From Limibacillus halophilus (GTDB taxonomy: Bacteria > Pseudomonadota > Alphaproteobacteria > Kiloniellales > CECT-8803), in contig NZ_JACHXA010000010.1 in the NCBI RefSeq assembly GCF_014191775.1, positions 62,001 to 126,000 on the forward strand: a stretch of 64,000 nucleotides of DNA, read 5' to 3'. Made by a program: the position numbers and the translations under genes. Shown piece after piece: positions 7,442-15,457 of this stretch. The notes beneath the pieces were generated by a model. It had not been told where the DNA came from. It saw only the letters and a list, made by a program, of their open reading frames with translations, and searched no databases. Each line of letters starts with the position of its first letter. The stretch's first letter is position 1.

Positions 7442-8575
7442 ATGGGAAGCCTTATCCGTTCAGCAGCACTAGATGCGTCCCTCTGCAATGTCACCTGGAG
7501 CGACGGTCATACGACCGCCTTCCCGGCCCTCTGGTTACGCGACCATTGTGGCTGCCCAGATTGCCTGCATCCGGAAACGCATCAGCGGTTAGTGGATACT
7601 TTCTCGCTACCGGACGATCTGACGCCCCAGGATCCGCAGGTGGCGGACAATGGGCGGGCCTTGATCCTAACTTGGTCGCCGGAGCGCCACAGCAGTCGGT
7701 ACGATGCGGACCTGTTGCGGCGTCTGGCCGATGGCAAAGAACCGACCGATCCCGTGGCAAAGACCCTTTGGGACGCCGCGACGCTTGCCGAAGAAGGCCT
7801 TGGTGAAGTACCGGCGGAAGGCTTTTTATCCGACGATGACCTGTTGGCCGAGGCGCTGACCAAGCTGGACCGGCGCGGCTTTCTGTTCGTGGAAGGTCTC
7901 GATCCAACGCCCGAGGCAACTCAGGCCGTGGCCCGTCGCATCTCCTACATTCGGGAAACGATTTTTGGCGGCTTTTGGGATTTTACCGCCAATATGGAGC
8001 ACAAGGACACAGCGTACACGACCCTGGAGATCGGGCCGCACACGGACGGCACCTACAGCTTCGACGGTCCCGGCTATCAGATGTTCCATTGCCTCGCATT
8101 TGAGGGGACCGGCGGCGAAAGCCTGCTGGTCGATGGCTTCCGCGTCGCCCGGGAAATCCAGGAGCGCGCGCCCGACCTCTATCGGGTCCTCGGCGAAATC
8201 GCCGTGCCAGGCCAGTATCTGGATCACGAACGCGGCGTCCATTTGCTGGCTAAAAGACCGGTGCTGCGCCACGATTCGGACGGCGCGTTAATCCAAGTCA
8301 GCTATAACAATCACGACCGTGCCGCTTTCCTGCCGGACCGGGAGCGACTGGAAGCCTTTTACGAAGGGCTCCGCCTGTTCCATCGCCTAGCCAACGACCC
8401 GGCTTTCCAGATGATCGAGCGCCTGGCCCCCGGCCGCATGTTGATTTTCGACAATTGGCGCACGCTGCACGGCCGCAAGGCCTACCAGGGCAAACGCCGG
8501 CTGGCTGGTGCTTACATCAACAAGGAAGACGTTGAGAGCCGCCTGCGCGTGCTACAGCTCAAAGGCGCTGTCTAA
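7442..8575 (+). CDS. Trimethyllysine-dioxygenase-like Fe(II)/2-oxoglutarate oxygenase
   Basis: Member of the TMLD/BBOX family, 377 residues. N-terminal GBBH-like domain with zinc ligands C36, C38, C41 and H43 (RDHCGCPDCLH); C-terminal TauD fold with iron ligands H200 and D202 (GPHTDGTY) and H343 (FDNWRTLHGR). Within the family it resembles trimethyllysine dioxygenase more than gamma-butyrobetaine dioxygenase: HCLAFEGTGGESLLVDGF and YNNHDRA match what I recall of human TMLHE. TMLD hydroxylates N6-trimethyllysine at carbon 3, the first step of carnitine synthesis. The ATG at 7442 follows GAGGAGC; the longer frame from 7286 would run over the operator and is rejected. The stop lies 4 bases from the end of the convergent quinone-oxidoreductase gene. 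Substrate assignment is inferred. Confidence 0.82.
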   Translation: MGSLIRSAALDASLCNVTWSDGHTTAFPALWLRDHCGCPDCLHPETHQRLVDTFSLPDDLTPQDPQVADNGRALILTWSPERHSSRYDADLLRRLADGKEPTDPVAKTLWDAATLAEEGLGEVPAEGFLSDDDLLAEALTKLDRRGFLFVEGLDPTPEATQAVARRISYIRETIFGGFWDFTANMEHKDTAYTTLEIGPHTDGTYSFDGPGYQMFHCLAFEGTGGESLLVDGFRVAREIQERAPDLYRVLGEIAVPGQYLDHERGVHLLAKRPVLRHDSDGALIQVSYNNHDRAAFLPDRERLEAFYEGLRLFHRLANDPAFQMIERLAPGRMLIFDNWRTLHGRKAYQGKRRLAGAYINKEDVESRLRVLQLKGAV

Positions 8576-8579
8576 CGAT

Positions 8580-9563
8580 CTAAAGCGTCACGACGACGCT
8601 GCCGAGCTTGCCGGCACTCTCGACCAATTCGTGGGCTTTAGCGCAATCATCCAACGTGAAGGTACGTGCGACCGCGTGGGTCAAGCGACCGTCCAACAAC
8701 CATCGGGTCAGGTCCTCGATCCCCTGGCGGCGGGCGGCTGGTGTCAGGCGGTAGACAAGCACGATCCGCAAGGTCACGTCCTTGAACAGGAAGTCGGCGA
8801 AGGGGAAGGTCGGGTTCATATTGGCGGCCGAGCCATAGGCCGCGATCACACCGTTGGGAGCGATGACCTTTGCCGTCGTCTCCAGGTTCGCCCCGAACTC
8901 CAACTCGACGATGCGCTCCACGCCGCGACCATTGGTGATATCCATGACGGCGGTGGCGACGTCCTCGTCCCGGTAGTTGAGGATATGGTCGGCCCCGGCG
9001 CTGCGGGCGTGAGCCGCCTTCTCCGGTCCGCTGACCGTCGTGATGACCTGGGCACCACCCAGCTTGGCCATTTGTATGGCATAGCGCGCCACGCTGCCCG
9101 CGCCACCCGTGACCAATACCGTTTGACCTTCAACCGGCCCATCGGCAAACACCGTACGTTGGGCGGTCAAGGCAGGAATGCCGAAGCAGGCGCCCGCCTC
9201 GAACGCTGTATTGTCCGGCAGCGGAACAGCCTGGATCGCAGGCAGCGCGATATACTCGGCCGCCGTGCCGAAGGGGCGCTGCCACTGGCCGTTCCAAATC
9301 CACACCCGTTGTCCGATCCTGGCGCCATCGACGCCGCGCCCGACCGCCTCTATGACGCCGGCGCCGTCGCTATGCGGCACTATGCGCGGAAAAGGCATAC
9401 CGCCGGGTCGCGCCCCCGAGCGCAGCTTAACGTCGGAAGGATTGACGCCGGAGGCCCTAAGGCGCACCAGAACCTCGCCATCCCTGGGCTTCGGCGTCTC
9501 AAGTTCAGCGACCGTCAATACGCTGGCTGCCGAACCCTGGCTATCGTAAAAAGCCGCTTTCAT
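8580..9563 (-). CDS. NADPH:quinone reductase-like zinc-independent MDR oxidoreductase
   Basis: Medium-chain dehydrogenase/reductase of the zeta-crystallin (QOR) group, 327 residues. GroES-like N-terminal part with ASGVNPSDVKLRSG and PHSDGAGVIEAVG; Rossmann part with VLVTGGAGSVARYAIQMAKLGGA; no catalytic zinc cysteines are seen. Last gene of the seven-gene carnitine operon, 44 bases after caiD. QOR-type enzymes reduce quinones or enones with NADPH. In this setting it may act on an alpha,beta-unsaturated intermediate or simply detoxify; the sequence does not decide this. Confidence 0.88.
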   Translation of the reverse strand: MKAAFYDSQGSAASVLTVAELETPKPRDGEVLVRLRASGVNPSDVKLRSGARPGGMPFPRIVPHSDGAGVIEAVGRGVDGARIGQRVWIWNGQWQRPFGTAAEYIALPAIQAVPLPDNTAFEAGACFGIPALTAQRTVFADGPVEGQTVLVTGGAGSVARYAIQMAKLGGAQVITTVSGPEKAAHARSAGADHILNYRDEDVATAVMDITNGRGVERIVELEFGANLETTAKVIAPNGVIAAYGSAANMNPTFPFADFLFKDVTLRIVLVYRLTPAARRQGIEDLTRWLLDGRLTHAVARTFTLDDCAKAHELVESAGKLGSVVVTL

Positions 9564-9607
9564 GCTCCTGCCTCTCCCTTACCGGCCTACCCACAAAGAC
9601 GCCAGCT

Positions 9608-10393
9608 CTATTGCCCCTTCCATTCGGGCCCCCGCTTGGCAGCGAAGGCCTTGGCGCCCTCCAACTGATCAGCACTGTTGTAGAGCCTCTGGACGGTGGC
9701 AAGCTTACCGCCGTTTATCAAGTCCATGGTCTCCTGGAAGGTGCGATTCTCCGCCGTGCGGGCCACCTCCTTGATGGCCGCAAAAACAAGCTGCGGCCCC
9801 GCGGCCAGTAAATCGGCGACTTCTCTTGCGCGCGGCATCAGTTGGTCATGCGGTACAATTTCGTTCACCACGCCCCAGTGCTTGGCTTCCTCGACCTCCA
9901 TCCAACGGCCCACCAAGAGCAATTCCATGGCCACGTGGTAGGGCATGCGTTTGGGAAGTTTAACGGTCGCTGCATCGGCCAAGGTTCCAGCCTTAATCTC
10001 CGGCAGCGCAAAACGGGCCTGATCGGACGCCAGGATAATATCGCAGGACAAGGCCAGCTCGAAGCCGCCACCGACCGCCATGCCGTTGACCGCGGCGATA
10101 ACCGGTTTGTTGAGGCCTGGCAGCTCCTGCAGCCCGCCAAAGCCTCCAACCCCATAATCGCTGTCGGGCCGCACGCCCTCGGCCGCTGCCTTCAGATCCC
10201 AGCCTGCACTGAAGAAACGCCCGGTGCCGCCCGTTACGATGGCGACATGCAGTGACGGGTCATCGCGAAACCCAGCAAAGATATCCCCCATGGCACGGCT
10301 GGTCTCGTTGTCGATGGCGTTGGCCTTTGGCCGGTCCAAAGTAACCTCGAACACCGCGCCCCGGCGTTCCACCTTGATGGCTTCCTTACCCAT
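9608..10393 (-). CDS. caiD: CaiD-like crotonobetainyl-CoA hydratase
   Basis: Crotonase-fold enzyme of 261 residues, expected to hydrate crotonobetainyl-CoA to L-carnitinyl-CoA (reversible). Similarity to E. coli CaiD as I recall it is strong over the whole length: TLDRPKANAID, FFSAGWDLKAAAEG, KPVIAAVNG, GGGFELAL and the closing KRGPEWKGQ. The catalytic glutamate pair is present at E112 (GGGFELAL) and E132 (FALPEIKAG), and the oxyanion-hole glycines are kept. Its start overlaps the end of the ligase gene by 8 bases, which suggests translational coupling. CaiD without CaiB or CaiE, beside an acyl-CoA dehydrogenase and an ADP-forming ligase, points to aerobic oxidation of gamma-butyrobetaine through CoA esters rather than anaerobic carnitine respiration. 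Confidence 0.87.
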   Translation of the reverse strand: MGKEAIKVERRGAVFEVTLDRPKANAIDNETSRAMGDIFAGFRDDPSLHVAIVTGGTGRFFSAGWDLKAAAEGVRPDSDYGVGGFGGLQELPGLNKPVIAAVNGMAVGGGFELALSCDIILASDQARFALPEIKAGTLADAATVKLPKRMPYHVAMELLLVGRWMEVEEAKHWGVVNEIVPHDQLMPRAREVADLLAAGPQLVFAAIKEVARTAENRTFQETMDLINGGKLATVQRLYNSADQLEGAKAFAAKRGPEWKGQ

Positions 10394-12476
10394 TCTTTTC
10401 TCCCTTCACAATCCGCATGAATGCATCCACCGCGACCACGCCCTTGCCGTGCGGCCGGACGATGACGGGATTGACGTCCAGTTCGATCAAGCGTCCCGCC
10501 TCGGACAAGGCAAACCGCTGGATCGCCTCAACAGCAGCGATCAGCGCCGCCCGGTCCCCCGGAGGCTTGCCGCGATAACCCGCCAATAGCTGCGCCACCT
10601 TCAAGCGAGACAGGCCCTCCTCAATCTCGGCCCGGCTGGCAGGCAGGGGCAGCAGCACCGAATCCGCGATCAACTCCACCAGAACACCGCCGGACCCCAA
10701 CAGCAAATAAGGACCAATCACAGGATCGCGCTGGCAGCCAACAATGACTTCGGCCAAGCCGTCGCCGATCATTTCCTCTACCAACAGTCCACTGCCCATG
10801 GGCAGCAACTCCTCGGCCGCGTGGGCCACGCTATCGGCATCCGCCAGGCCCAAACGCACCGCCCCTAGTTCGCTCTTGTGCGCCAACCCCTCGCCCACCG
10901 CCTTCAACACCACCGGAAAACCCAGCGCCTCAGCAATCACCATGGCTTCGGCGGCGTTCGCCGCAAGACCGCCTCGCGGTAGAGGGAGCCCGGCTGCTCG
11001 CAGGCGCTGCTTGGCCGCCCATTCGCTCATGGACACGGCCTCACCTTTCGTCAGAGGCGGGATGGTAACAGGTTCAGGCCAATCCCGACGCCAAGCATCG
11101 CCGATGGCAGCGGCGACCTCGGCGGCGGTCAGGGCCTCCTCGATACCCCCGAAGGGGATCATCCCGCGAGCCAAGATATCCTCGGCCCTGGCTTCCGGCA
11201 AATTTTCGGGAAGGGAGGCGACAACAGCGCAACGCCCGCCCGTCCGTCGCGATGCAGCCTCCAATGCTCTTAGCGTGATATCCCAATCGTGGGTCTCGCA
11301 ACGATCGGCCCGCGGAAAGTCCAGGATCAAGAAACTGAGATCGAAACCGCAGCCCAGCATGGCTGCAAAGGTTTCGGTCATGCGCGTCTCATCGGCCCAG
11401 ATGAAGGTGTGGTAATCCAGCGGATTGGAGACGTGCACCAGATCGCTCAAGGTATCTTTGACCCGTTGGCGCTGCGCCGGGTCTAAGCTTCGAAACCGCA
11501 ATTTGCGGCTATCAATGGCATCGGCAATGAGCGAAGCCTCGCCTCCCGAACAACTCATCGAAGCGAGATCGCGGCCCGTCAAGGGACCGCCTTGATGCAA
11601 CAGCTTCAAGGTTTCCAGGAACGCCGGCACGTTGTGGACACGGCCGATACCCAAACGGCGAAGAAAGGCGTCAGCGACGGCATCAGCCCCCGCCAGCGAA
11701 GCCGTATGGCTGAAGGTCAGCGCCGCGGCCGCCTCCGAGCGCCCTACTTTCAGCGCAACCAGGGGCACTCCCCTGGCACGTGCTTTTGCGGCAAGCGTCA
11801 CGAAAGCGGCGGCATCACCCAGTCCTTCTATATGCAGGCCGATGGCGCTGACGCGGGGGTCCTCCAGCAGGGCATCAGCCATCGCCGCCAAACCAACCTT
11901 TGCCTGATTGCCCATGGCGACGAGGAAGGCTATCGGCAGGCCGCGCTGGTTCATGGTCAAGTTGATGGCCATGTTGCCGCTTTGAGTCAGAATGGCCACG
12001 CCCCGCTCCCGGCGCTGGCCGCCATGCTGATCAGGCCAGAGTAAAGCCCCCTCCAGGTAGTTAATCAGGCCATAGCAGTTGGGGCCCAGGATCGGCATGT
12101 CGCCGGACGCCTCGATCAGTGCGGCCTGAAGGTCTTCGCCCGCCCCGCCGGTTTCGCGAAATCCGGAGGCGTAGCAGATGGCTCCCCCTGCGCCCATGGC
12201 GGCCAGTTCACGCACCACCTCGATGGAAAGCTCCCGCCTGACCGCCACGAAGGCAGCATCGGGAACTTCAGGCAGATCGGCCAAAGTTCTGAAGCAAGGC
12301 ACACCCTCGACTTTCTCGTGGCGTGGATGCACCGGATAAATCAGTCCGCTATAGCCCATGCGGCGGCACTGACGTATGACTTCGGCGGCTTCACGTCCGC
12401 CAATCACGGCAATGGAGCGAGGGTGCAAAAGGCGTTGAAAACCGCTCAACTTAGTACCAGCGGGCCGTTCGTCCAT
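10386..12476 (-). CDS. ADP-forming (NDP-forming) acyl-CoA synthetase, single chain
   Basis: Acetate:CoA-ligase-type (ACD) enzyme of 696 residues joining an acid and CoA at the cost of ATP, with ADP and phosphate as products; the reaction is reversible. Domains in order: CoA-binding Rossmann (about 15-145, HPRSIAVIGG), succinyl-CoA-ligase-like domains (about 155-450) with the phospho-histidine H257 in FSHTASLAG, and ATP-grasp (about 480-690, GFPVVLKAVGEGLAHKSELGAV). It sits between acyl-CoA dehydrogenase (9-base gap) and caiD (8-base overlap), so it probably activates gamma-butyrobetaine or carnitine, replacing the CaiC ligase and CaiB transferase of enterobacteria. Because it is reversible it might also release betaine from betainyl-CoA while making ATP; that is speculation. 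Confidence 0.87.
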   Translation of the reverse strand: MDERPAGTKLSGFQRLLHPRSIAVIGGREAAEVIRQCRRMGYSGLIYPVHPRHEKVEGVPCFRTLADLPEVPDAAFVAVRRELSIEVVRELAAMGAGGAICYASGFRETGGAGEDLQAALIEASGDMPILGPNCYGLINYLEGALLWPDQHGGQRRERGVAILTQSGNMAINLTMNQRGLPIAFLVAMGNQAKVGLAAMADALLEDPRVSAIGLHIEGLGDAAAFVTLAAKARARGVPLVALKVGRSEAAAALTFSHTASLAGADAVADAFLRRLGIGRVHNVPAFLETLKLLHQGGPLTGRDLASMSCSGGEASLIADAIDSRKLRFRSLDPAQRQRVKDTLSDLVHVSNPLDYHTFIWADETRMTETFAAMLGCGFDLSFLILDFPRADRCETHDWDITLRALEAASRRTGGRCAVVASLPENLPEARAEDILARGMIPFGGIEEALTAAEVAAAIGDAWRRDWPEPVTIPPLTKGEAVSMSEWAAKQRLRAAGLPLPRGGLAANAAEAMVIAEALGFPVVLKAVGEGLAHKSELGAVRLGLADADSVAHAAEELLPMGSGLLVEEMIGDGLAEVIVGCQRDPVIGPYLLLGSGGVLVELIADSVLLPLPASRAEIEEGLSRLKVAQLLAGYRGKPPGDRAALIAAVEAIQRFALSEAGRLIELDVNPVIVRPHGKGVVAVDAFMRIVKGEKNG

Positions 12477-12485
12477 GGCGACTCC

Positions 12486-13646
12486 TCAAGCCCCCTTGGG
12501 CCGCAGCAATTCCCGGCTAATGATATGGCGTTGAATCTCGCTGGTGCCGTCCCAGATACGCTCGACCCTGGCGTCCCGCCAGAAGCGCTCGATGGGCAGT
12601 TCATCCATCAAGCCCATGCCGCCGAAAATCTGTAGCGTCTCATCGGTCACTTTCGCCAAGGTTTCCGATGCAAAGACCTTGGCCTGAGCAATCTCGCGAT
12701 TGGCATCCAGCCCCTGGTCCAGCCGCCAGGCGGCAGCCAGTGTCAACCAGTCCGCCGCATCGATCGACGTAACCATGTCGGCCAACTTGAAGGACACGCC
12801 CTGGAACTTGCCGATTGGCTGGCCGAACTGCTTGCGCTCGGCAGCCCAATCGACCGCCATATCGAAACATCGCCGCGCCCGCCCGACCGACATCGCGGCA
12901 ACAGTGATCCGCGTCGCATAGAGCCACGAGTTCATGACGGCAAAGCCGCCGTCCAGTTCACCAAGAATTTGACTGGAAGGAAGCCGGCAATCATCGAACG
13001 AGAGAATGCTGTTGTGATAGCCCCGATGCGAGACCGAGTTGTATCCCTTGCGGATTTCGAAGCCCGGCGTACCTCGGTCGACCAGGAAGCAGGTGATTTT
13101 CTTTTTCGGGCCGCGTGCGGTTTCCTCCTCGCCGGTCGCCACGAAAACGATCACGAAATCAGCGATATCCGCGTGGCTGATAAAATGTTTGGTTCCGTTG
13201 ATTACGAAGTCATCGCCGTCGGCCCGCGCAAAGCATTTCATGCCGCGTACATCGGACCCCGCGTCCGGCTCGGTCATCGCCAGCGCGTCGATCCTTTCGC
13301 CGCGCACGCTGGGTAATAAATAGCGCTCGCGTTGTTCGTCGTTGCAGGCGCACAGGATGTTCGACGGGCGGCCCCACCAAACCGAAAGCGCCATGGAGGC
13401 GCGGCCCAACTCACGCTCAAGCAAGGCAAAAGTCAGATGATCCAACCCGCCGCCGCCGTAGGCCTCCGGGATGTTGGGCGCATAGAACCCCATCTCCATC
13501 ACCTTGCGCTGGATCTCACGGCCGATCTCCGGTGCGCAGATGCCGCTGCGCTCCACCTCCGCTTCCAGAGGATAAAGCTCTTTCTCGACGAAGCTGCGAA
13601 CGGTGTCGACCACCATCTCCTGTTCCTGGGTCAAACCGAAATGCAT
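12486..13646 (-). CDS. Acyl-CoA dehydrogenase, candidate gamma-butyrobetainyl-CoA dehydrogenase
   Basis: FAD acyl-CoA dehydrogenase of 386 residues with the full domain order: N-terminal helices (1-120), beta domain with AMTEPDAGSDVRGM (FAD/substrate loop), C-terminal helices with ERKQFGQPIGKFQ and QIFGGMGLMDELPIERFWRDARV. In the usual catalytic-base motif Y-E-G-T the glutamate is replaced: the text reads RIWDGTSEIQR, so an aspartate occupies the position of Glu376 of MCAD, and I see no glutamate at the alternative site used by isovaleryl-CoA dehydrogenase (TRITVAAMSVG). This may mark an unusual substrate. Between SDR and ligase genes in the carnitine operon; by analogy with CaiA it would form crotonobetainyl-CoA. 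Confidence 0.88.
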   Translation of the reverse strand: MHFGLTQEQEMVVDTVRSFVEKELYPLEAEVERSGICAPEIGREIQRKVMEMGFYAPNIPEAYGGGGLDHLTFALLERELGRASMALSVWWGRPSNILCACNDEQRERYLLPSVRGERIDALAMTEPDAGSDVRGMKCFARADGDDFVINGTKHFISHADIADFVIVFVATGEEETARGPKKKITCFLVDRGTPGFEIRKGYNSVSHRGYHNSILSFDDCRLPSSQILGELDGGFAVMNSWLYATRITVAAMSVGRARRCFDMAVDWAAERKQFGQPIGKFQGVSFKLADMVTSIDAADWLTLAAAWRLDQGLDANREIAQAKVFASETLAKVTDETLQIFGGMGLMDELPIERFWRDARVERIWDGTSEIQRHIISRELLRPKGA

Positions 13647-13675
13647 CGCTTGGCTCCTTCCCGCCCCGATGGGGA

Positions 13676-14431
13676 CTACTTGGATTCCGTGTTACCGTCC
13701 ACCGCCAGGGCTTGCCCCGACACAGCGCTACCCAGGGGCGATGCCAGATACAACACCATACCAGCCACCTCCTCCGGGCGAATGAACCGCCGCAGCGACG
13801 AGTCCTTGGTGTAGCGGGCGCGCACCGTCTCTTCGCTGTCGCCAGTCGCCTTTGCCTCGGCGGCGATCACGCGGACCATACGTTCTCCTTCAACCGAACC
13901 GGGGCAGATGGCATTAACCCGAATTCCATGCGGGCCCAGTTCGCTGGCCATGGTCTTGGTCAGGCCGATCACGCCCCATTTAGCCGTGGCGTAGGGGCTG
14001 CGCCGCGCAAAACCAAAGAGCCCGGCCGTCGAGGAGAAGTTTACGATCAAACCGCTGCCCTGCGCCTTCATCGCCGGAATGACCGCGCGACTGCAAAGGA
14101 AACTGCCGTCCAAAGTCACCGCAAGACAGGCACGCCAATCCACTAGCGATAGCTCTTCAAGAGGACCGGTCGGTCCGGCGATACCGGCGGTGTTGACCAG
14201 AATGTCGACCCCGCCCAGCGTCTCCTGCGCCTGGGCCATGAAGGCCGTGACCTGAGGTTCATCCGTAACGTCCGCCCGATAAGCAGGGACGTCCGGATGA
14301 TCGGCTTTGAAGCGCGTCAAGGTCTCCGGCGAAGCGTCGCAGACCGCCACCGAATCACCCTCGCCCAGGAAGCTTTCAGCCAAAACCTTCCCGATGCCAC
14401 CGGCGCCTGCCGTGATGATGACCTTGCGCAT
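13676..14431 (-). CDS. Short-chain dehydrogenase/reductase in the carnitine operon
   Basis: Classical SDR of 251 residues. The cofactor loop is slightly atypical (ITAGAGGIGK instead of TGxxxGIG); NTAG at 80-83 and the catalytic S134, Y147 and K151 (SPYATAKWG) are present. Acidic C31-D32 after the second strand favours NAD over NADP. The ATG at 14431 follows GGGGG; an upstream GTG at 14467 would overlap the carnitine dehydrogenase gene and is less likely. Its neighbours suggest oxidation of a hydroxy intermediate, for example D-carnitine or a carnitinyl-CoA ester, but there is no direct evidence for the substrate. Confidence 0.88.
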   Translation of the reverse strand: MRKVIITAGAGGIGKVLAESFLGEGDSVAVCDASPETLTRFKADHPDVPAYRADVTDEPQVTAFMAQAQETLGGVDILVNTAGIAGPTGPLEELSLVDWRACLAVTLDGSFLCSRAVIPAMKAQGSGLIVNFSSTAGLFGFARRSPYATAKWGVIGLTKTMASELGPHGIRVNAICPGSVEGERMVRVIAAEAKATGDSEETVRARYTKDSSLRRFIRPEEVAGMVLYLASPLGSAVSGQALAVDGNTESK

Positions 14432-14450
14432 CGTCTTAACCCCCGGATCG

Positions 14451-15440
14451 TTATGTCTTGTCGCCACGAAGCTGCGCCCGGTACTGCTTTAGAACCGCGC
14501 CCGCGCCCCAGTCCTTGGGCTCCAGTGCCTGCATGATCGCCACCAAATTTTCGTCGCGGATGCGCTCGAGTTCTCGAAAGGATCGACCGCCGGCTTGCGC
14601 GTCGGTTTGCTCGGCGATGCGTTCGATAAGCTCCTCCGTCATCTCAGGCACGTCCATCAACTTTGTCCAGGGCCATTTCAGGGCCGGTCCGAACTGCGCC
14701 ATGAAATGGCGCATGCCAGCCTCGCCGCCCGCGATATTGAAGACTTGGAAGGTACCCATCTGCGCCCAGCGCAGGCCGCATCCATACCGGATGGCGTCAT
14801 CGATCTCCTCGGCAGAGGCTATGCCGTCCTTGACCAACCACAGGGCCTCACGCCACAGCGCCTCCATCAAGCGGTCAGCGATAAAGGCCTCGATCTCACG
14901 CCGTACATGCAGCGGTTTCATCCCCAGAGACACATAGAGGGTCTTGGCGCGCTCGATCGCTTCCGGTGCGGTCTTTTCACCGCCGACAAGCTCAACCAAC
15001 GGCAAGAGGTAAACCGGATTGAACGGATGCGCGACCAGCAGTCGCTCAGGGCGCTTCATCTTTGCCTGCAGTTCCGTCGGCAAGAGGCCGGAGGTGGATG
15101 AACAGATCAACGCATCCTCCGGCGCGAGAGCATCCACCTCGGCAAAGAGGTTCTGCTTCAATTCAAGGCGCTCCGGTGCGGACTCCTGAATGAAGGTGGC
15201 ACCGCTGACCGCCTCGGCGAGATCGGCGGTGATCGTCAGACGACCCTCGCTGGGCCGCCCTTCCGGAATCAGGTCGGCGAAGGCGCGTCGTGCGTTCGTC
15301 ATGACTTCGCCCATTTTGCGTGCGGCCTGTGGGTCCGGATCGAAGAGAACAACATCGATCCCGTTCAACAGCAGACGCGCCGCCCAGCCGCCGCCGATAA
15401 CGCCGCCGCCAAGGAGGGCTGCCTTGCCAATCACTGACAT
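14451..15440 (-). CDS. lcdH: L-carnitine 3-dehydrogenase
   Basis: NAD-dependent oxidation of L-carnitine to 3-dehydrocarnitine in the cytoplasm. The 329-residue protein belongs to the 3-hydroxyacyl-CoA dehydrogenase fold: NAD loop GGGVIGGGWAARLL at the N-terminus, active-site region SSTSGLLPTEL and HPFNPVYLLPLVELVGG, and a C-terminal dimerisation domain. The segments GCGLRWAQMGTFQVF, GGEAGMRHFMAQFGPALKWP and WTKLMDVPEMT are the features I recall as particular to carnitine dehydrogenases as against ordinary HBD enzymes. It lies 17 bases downstream of the BKACE gene. In Pseudomonas this gene is cdhA of the caiX-cdhCAB operon; here the thioesterase cdhC is absent from the cluster. Confidence 0.92.
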   Translation of the reverse strand: MSVIGKAALLGGGVIGGGWAARLLLNGIDVVLFDPDPQAARKMGEVMTNARRAFADLIPEGRPSEGRLTITADLAEAVSGATFIQESAPERLELKQNLFAEVDALAPEDALICSSTSGLLPTELQAKMKRPERLLVAHPFNPVYLLPLVELVGGEKTAPEAIERAKTLYVSLGMKPLHVRREIEAFIADRLMEALWREALWLVKDGIASAEEIDDAIRYGCGLRWAQMGTFQVFNIAGGEAGMRHFMAQFGPALKWPWTKLMDVPEMTEELIERIAEQTDAQAGGRSFRELERIRDENLVAIMQALEPKDWGAGAVLKQYRAQLRGDKT

Positions 15441-15457
15441 GATCTCGGTTCCTTCCC

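Noticed and set aside
8508-9668. 386-codon plus-strand ORF over the quinone oxidoreductase
   Set aside because: No recognisable motif; the minus strand encodes a full MDR enzyme in the same region.
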